Of a stretch of DNA of 64,000 nucleotides, positions 62,299 through 64,000 are shown one piece after another. A program made the translations under genes and the position numbers. Position 1 is the first letter of the stretch. Each line of letters opens with the position of its first letter. The DNA is taken from positions 310,001-374,000 of the forward strand of contig NZ_CABPRV010000003.1 in the NCBI RefSeq assembly GCF_902459735.1, read 5' to 3'. Origin of the DNA: Pandoraea capi. Its GTDB lineage: Bacteria; Pseudomonadota; Gammaproteobacteria; Burkholderiales; Burkholderiaceae. The notes beneath the pieces were generated by a model. The model searched no databases. It was not told where the DNA came from and saw only the letters and a program-made list of their open reading frames with translations.

Positions 62299-63378
62299 GT
62301 GAAAGTGAAATACGCATTGGCCGCTGGCCTGCTGCTGGGTGCAGGCCTGGCGCACGCGCAAAGCAACGTGACGCTGTACGGGATCATCGATACCGGCATC
62401 GCCTATTACAACAATGCCGCCAACGGTGGCAGCTTCGTCGGCGAGCCGACCCTCACGGGTAAGGTGCCGTCACGCTTCGGCTTCAAGGGGGTCGAGGATC
62501 TGGGTGGCGGTCTGAAGGCCGTCTTCACGTTGGAAAACGGCTTCCAGCCGGGCACCGGCGGCCTGAACTATGGTGGACGTCTGTTCGGCCGTCAGGCGAA
62601 CGTCGGTCTGTCGGGTTCGTGGGGGACGTTGCTCATCGGCCGTCAGAACAACATGACGTTCTACGTCACGGGCAACGCCGACGTGATCGGGCCGTCGATC
62701 TTCTCGCTCGCGAGTATCGATCCGTACATCGCCAACGCACGTAGCGACAGCGCCATCGGTTACATGGGCAAGTTCTCCGGCGTGACCGTTGGCGCGACGT
62801 ACAGCTTCGGTCGCGATGCGTCGTCGGCAGGCGGCCCGTCGGCGACCAACTGCGCGGGTAACGTCGCAGGCAACTATCAGGCGTGCAAGCAGTTCACCGG
62901 CCTGATCGGCTACGACTACGAGAACTTCGGTATTTCGGCGTCGTACGACCAGATGCGCGGCAACACGGGCGCCGCCGCTCCCCTGACCAGCTCGAATTAC
63001 ACCGATTCGCACTCGGTCATCAACGCGTACTACAAGTGGTCGTCGGGTCGTGTGGGTGGCGGCTGGATCCACCGTAACGTGAGCGCGGATGCCGCATCGC
63101 TGCGCTCGGACATCTACTTCATCGGCTTCACGTATCTGCCGACGATCACGTGGGCGTTCGACGCGCAAGCCATTCGCTATCAGTTGAAGAGCCGTGCCAA
63201 CGCGACGATGCTCATCGGCCGCGCCACGTACTCGCTGTCCAAGCGGACGTCGCTGTACGGCATGGCCGGCTGGGTGGCGAACAGCCAGAACGGTGCGGTG
63301 GCGATTGCCGCCGGCGGTTCGGTCGTCACCGGTGGCAATCAGTTCGGCACGATGCTGGGCATTCAGCACACGTTCTGA
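62299..63378 (+). CDS. Gram-negative porin (Burkholderia OmpC-like)
   Basis: 359-residue outer-membrane porin of the beta-proteobacterial type. Signal peptide VKVKYALAAGLLLGAGLAHA (start codon read as Met), then QSNVTLYGIIDTGIAYY, FGFKGVEDLGGGLKAVFTLENGF and the terminal barrel strand with C-terminal Phe (LGIQHTF). AAGGGGAC supports the GTG at 62299; a second GTG at 62305 is possible. It lies 197 bases after the catabolic operon and may admit its aromatic substrates across the outer membrane. Confidence 0.9.
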   Translation: MKVKYALAAGLLLGAGLAHAQSNVTLYGIIDTGIAYYNNAANGGSFVGEPTLTGKVPSRFGFKGVEDLGGGLKAVFTLENGFQPGTGGLNYGGRLFGRQANVGLSGSWGTLLIGRQNNMTFYVTGNADVIGPSIFSLASIDPYIANARSDSAIGYMGKFSGVTVGATYSFGRDASSAGGPSATNCAGNVAGNYQACKQFTGLIGYDYENFGISASYDQMRGNTGAAAPLTSSNYTDSHSVINAYYKWSSGRVGGGWIHRNVSADAASLRSDIYFIGFTYLPTITWAFDAQAIRYQLKSRANATMLIGRATYSLSKRTSLYGMAGWVANSQNGAVAIAAGGSVVTGGNQFGTMLGIQHTF

Positions 63379-63719
63379 GCGAGCAGCACCTGACGCGACA
63401 TCAAGCGCAACACTAAGCGCGACATCAAGCGCGGCACCGCGTAGCGAGCACGTGTGAGGCGTCCGGGGGGACGACGCGCACGTGACGCGGTGCTGCGTCA
63501 CTCCCTGTTGCGGGCGCATGCCGTGGTGGCGTGCTGCGCACCACCAGAGAGTGATCCGGCAGACGTTGTGCGGCATGACCGTGTGCAGCCGAACATTCCC
63601 CGAGCTGCACCATTGCGCATGATTTTCCTGCCCGGCCCGGGCTATGATGCCGACACAGGCACTGGCTGGCGAGAAGCGATTCCCGGGCCGAGACTTTTTC
63701 CTTTCACGACGTTTTCTCC
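63379..63719. other. Intergenic region after the porin gene
   Basis: 341 bases with no credible gene. A 15-base direct repeat CGCGACATCAAGCGC occurs at 63394-63408 and 63418-63432. A long, imperfect hairpin with outer arms 63431-63442 (GCGGCACCGCGT) and 63485-63496 could act as a terminator. The promoter of the following transporter should lie near its right end. Confidence 0.45.
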
Positions 63720-64000
63720 ATGAAGCCACCGATGGCCCCCGCCGCACCGCTCGCCGAAGGACTCAGCGCGAGTGCGCGCCGCATTGCCGTGCCATCCATC
63801 CTGCTGGGCACCTTCCTCGGCAATCTCGATGCCTCCATTGCCAACGTTGCGCTGCCGACCATCGCGCGCGATCTCGTGGCCGATCCGGCGGCGACCGTCT
63901 GGGTCGTCAACGCCTATCAACTGATTTTCGCGATGGCCGTGCTGCCGCTCGCGGCGCTGGGCGAGAAGCTCGGTTACCGGCGGGTGTTTCTGTTCGGCGT
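63720..64000 (+). CDS. MFS drug-exporter-type permease, DHA2 (partial)
   Basis: First 93 residues of a transporter cut by the window end. The N-terminus is that of a 14-helix DHA2 (EmrB/QacA-like) proton antiporter: VPSILLGTFLGNLDASIANVALPTI in helix 1, then TVWVVNAYQLIFAMAVLPLAALGEKLGYRR, the family's D/S-TIVNVALP and W-V-x-N-A-Y-x-L wording. The ATG at 63720 follows the last T-rich bases with no strong ribosome site. The substrate is unknown. Confidence 0.82.
   Translation, partial: MKPPMAPAAPLAEGLSASARRIAVPSILLGTFLGNLDASIANVALPTIARDLVADPAATVWVVNAYQLIFAMAVLPLAALGEKLGYRRVFLFG

Overview
The window is about 64 kb of high-GC chromosome from a beta-proteobacterium of the Burkholderiaceae, most probably Pandoraea or a close relative. 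The basis is inference from gene content: the housekeeping order metK / lipid A acyltransferase - dapF - DUF484 - xerC, then a zur/COG0523/dksA block, hslVU, a RegBA-type two-component system and argB is the order known from Burkholderia and Ralstonia chromosomes, and the flanking accessory blocks (type IVb pilus, lignin-type aromatic catabolism) fit Pandoraea. No rRNA, tRNA, CRISPR array, transposase or phage gene was seen.

Layout. 1-252: tail of a PPK2 polyphosphate kinase. 423-4858: RND efflux fusion protein and pump. 5336-13939: compact type IVb pilus operon (pilin, TcpQ-like, PilN, PilO, PilP, PilQ, PilR, prepilin peptidase). 13910-19411: GMC alcohol oxidase, AidB-type acyl-CoA dehydrogenase and coniferyl-type aldehyde dehydrogenase. 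19549-24597: metK, lipid A acyltransferase, dapF, DUF484, xerC. 24797-32873: rlmI, an EamA permease, then a zinc-homeostasis block (Zur-like regulator, His-rich COG0523 GTPase, a DksA with a degenerate zinc finger, a small His-rich membrane protein and a ZnuD receptor) with two matching TGCAAC-GTTGCA palindromes. 33053-35348: hslVU with a sigma32-like promoter and a strong 5'-leader hairpin. 35382-36650: an unknown protein with two helix-turn-helix-like modules. 36993-41323: RegBA-type system, PCu(A)C copper chaperone, CWC cysteine-rich protein, argB.

41524-63378 is an aromatic catabolic island. LysR and benzoylformate decarboxylase (mdlC), an aldehyde dehydrogenase and an MHS-type permease are followed by vanAB with a GntR regulator, ligBA with a double-HTH LysR, a five-gene Liv-type ABC importer, then galB (hydratase), ligK/galC (aldolase) and galD (tautomerase), a hydrolase, a SnoaL-like protein and a porin. 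LigC and LigI, required after protocatechuate 4,5-cleavage, are absent, whereas the complete set needed after gallate cleavage is present. The simplest reading is that methoxylated aryl-glyoxylates and aryl aldehydes are oxidised to acids, O-demethylated by VanAB, and cleaved as gallate (or 3-O-methylgallate) by LigBA, ending in pyruvate and oxaloacetate. Two GGGATCCC-centred palindromes between vanR and ligB probably tie the two halves together. The window ends inside a DHA2-type MFS exporter gene.
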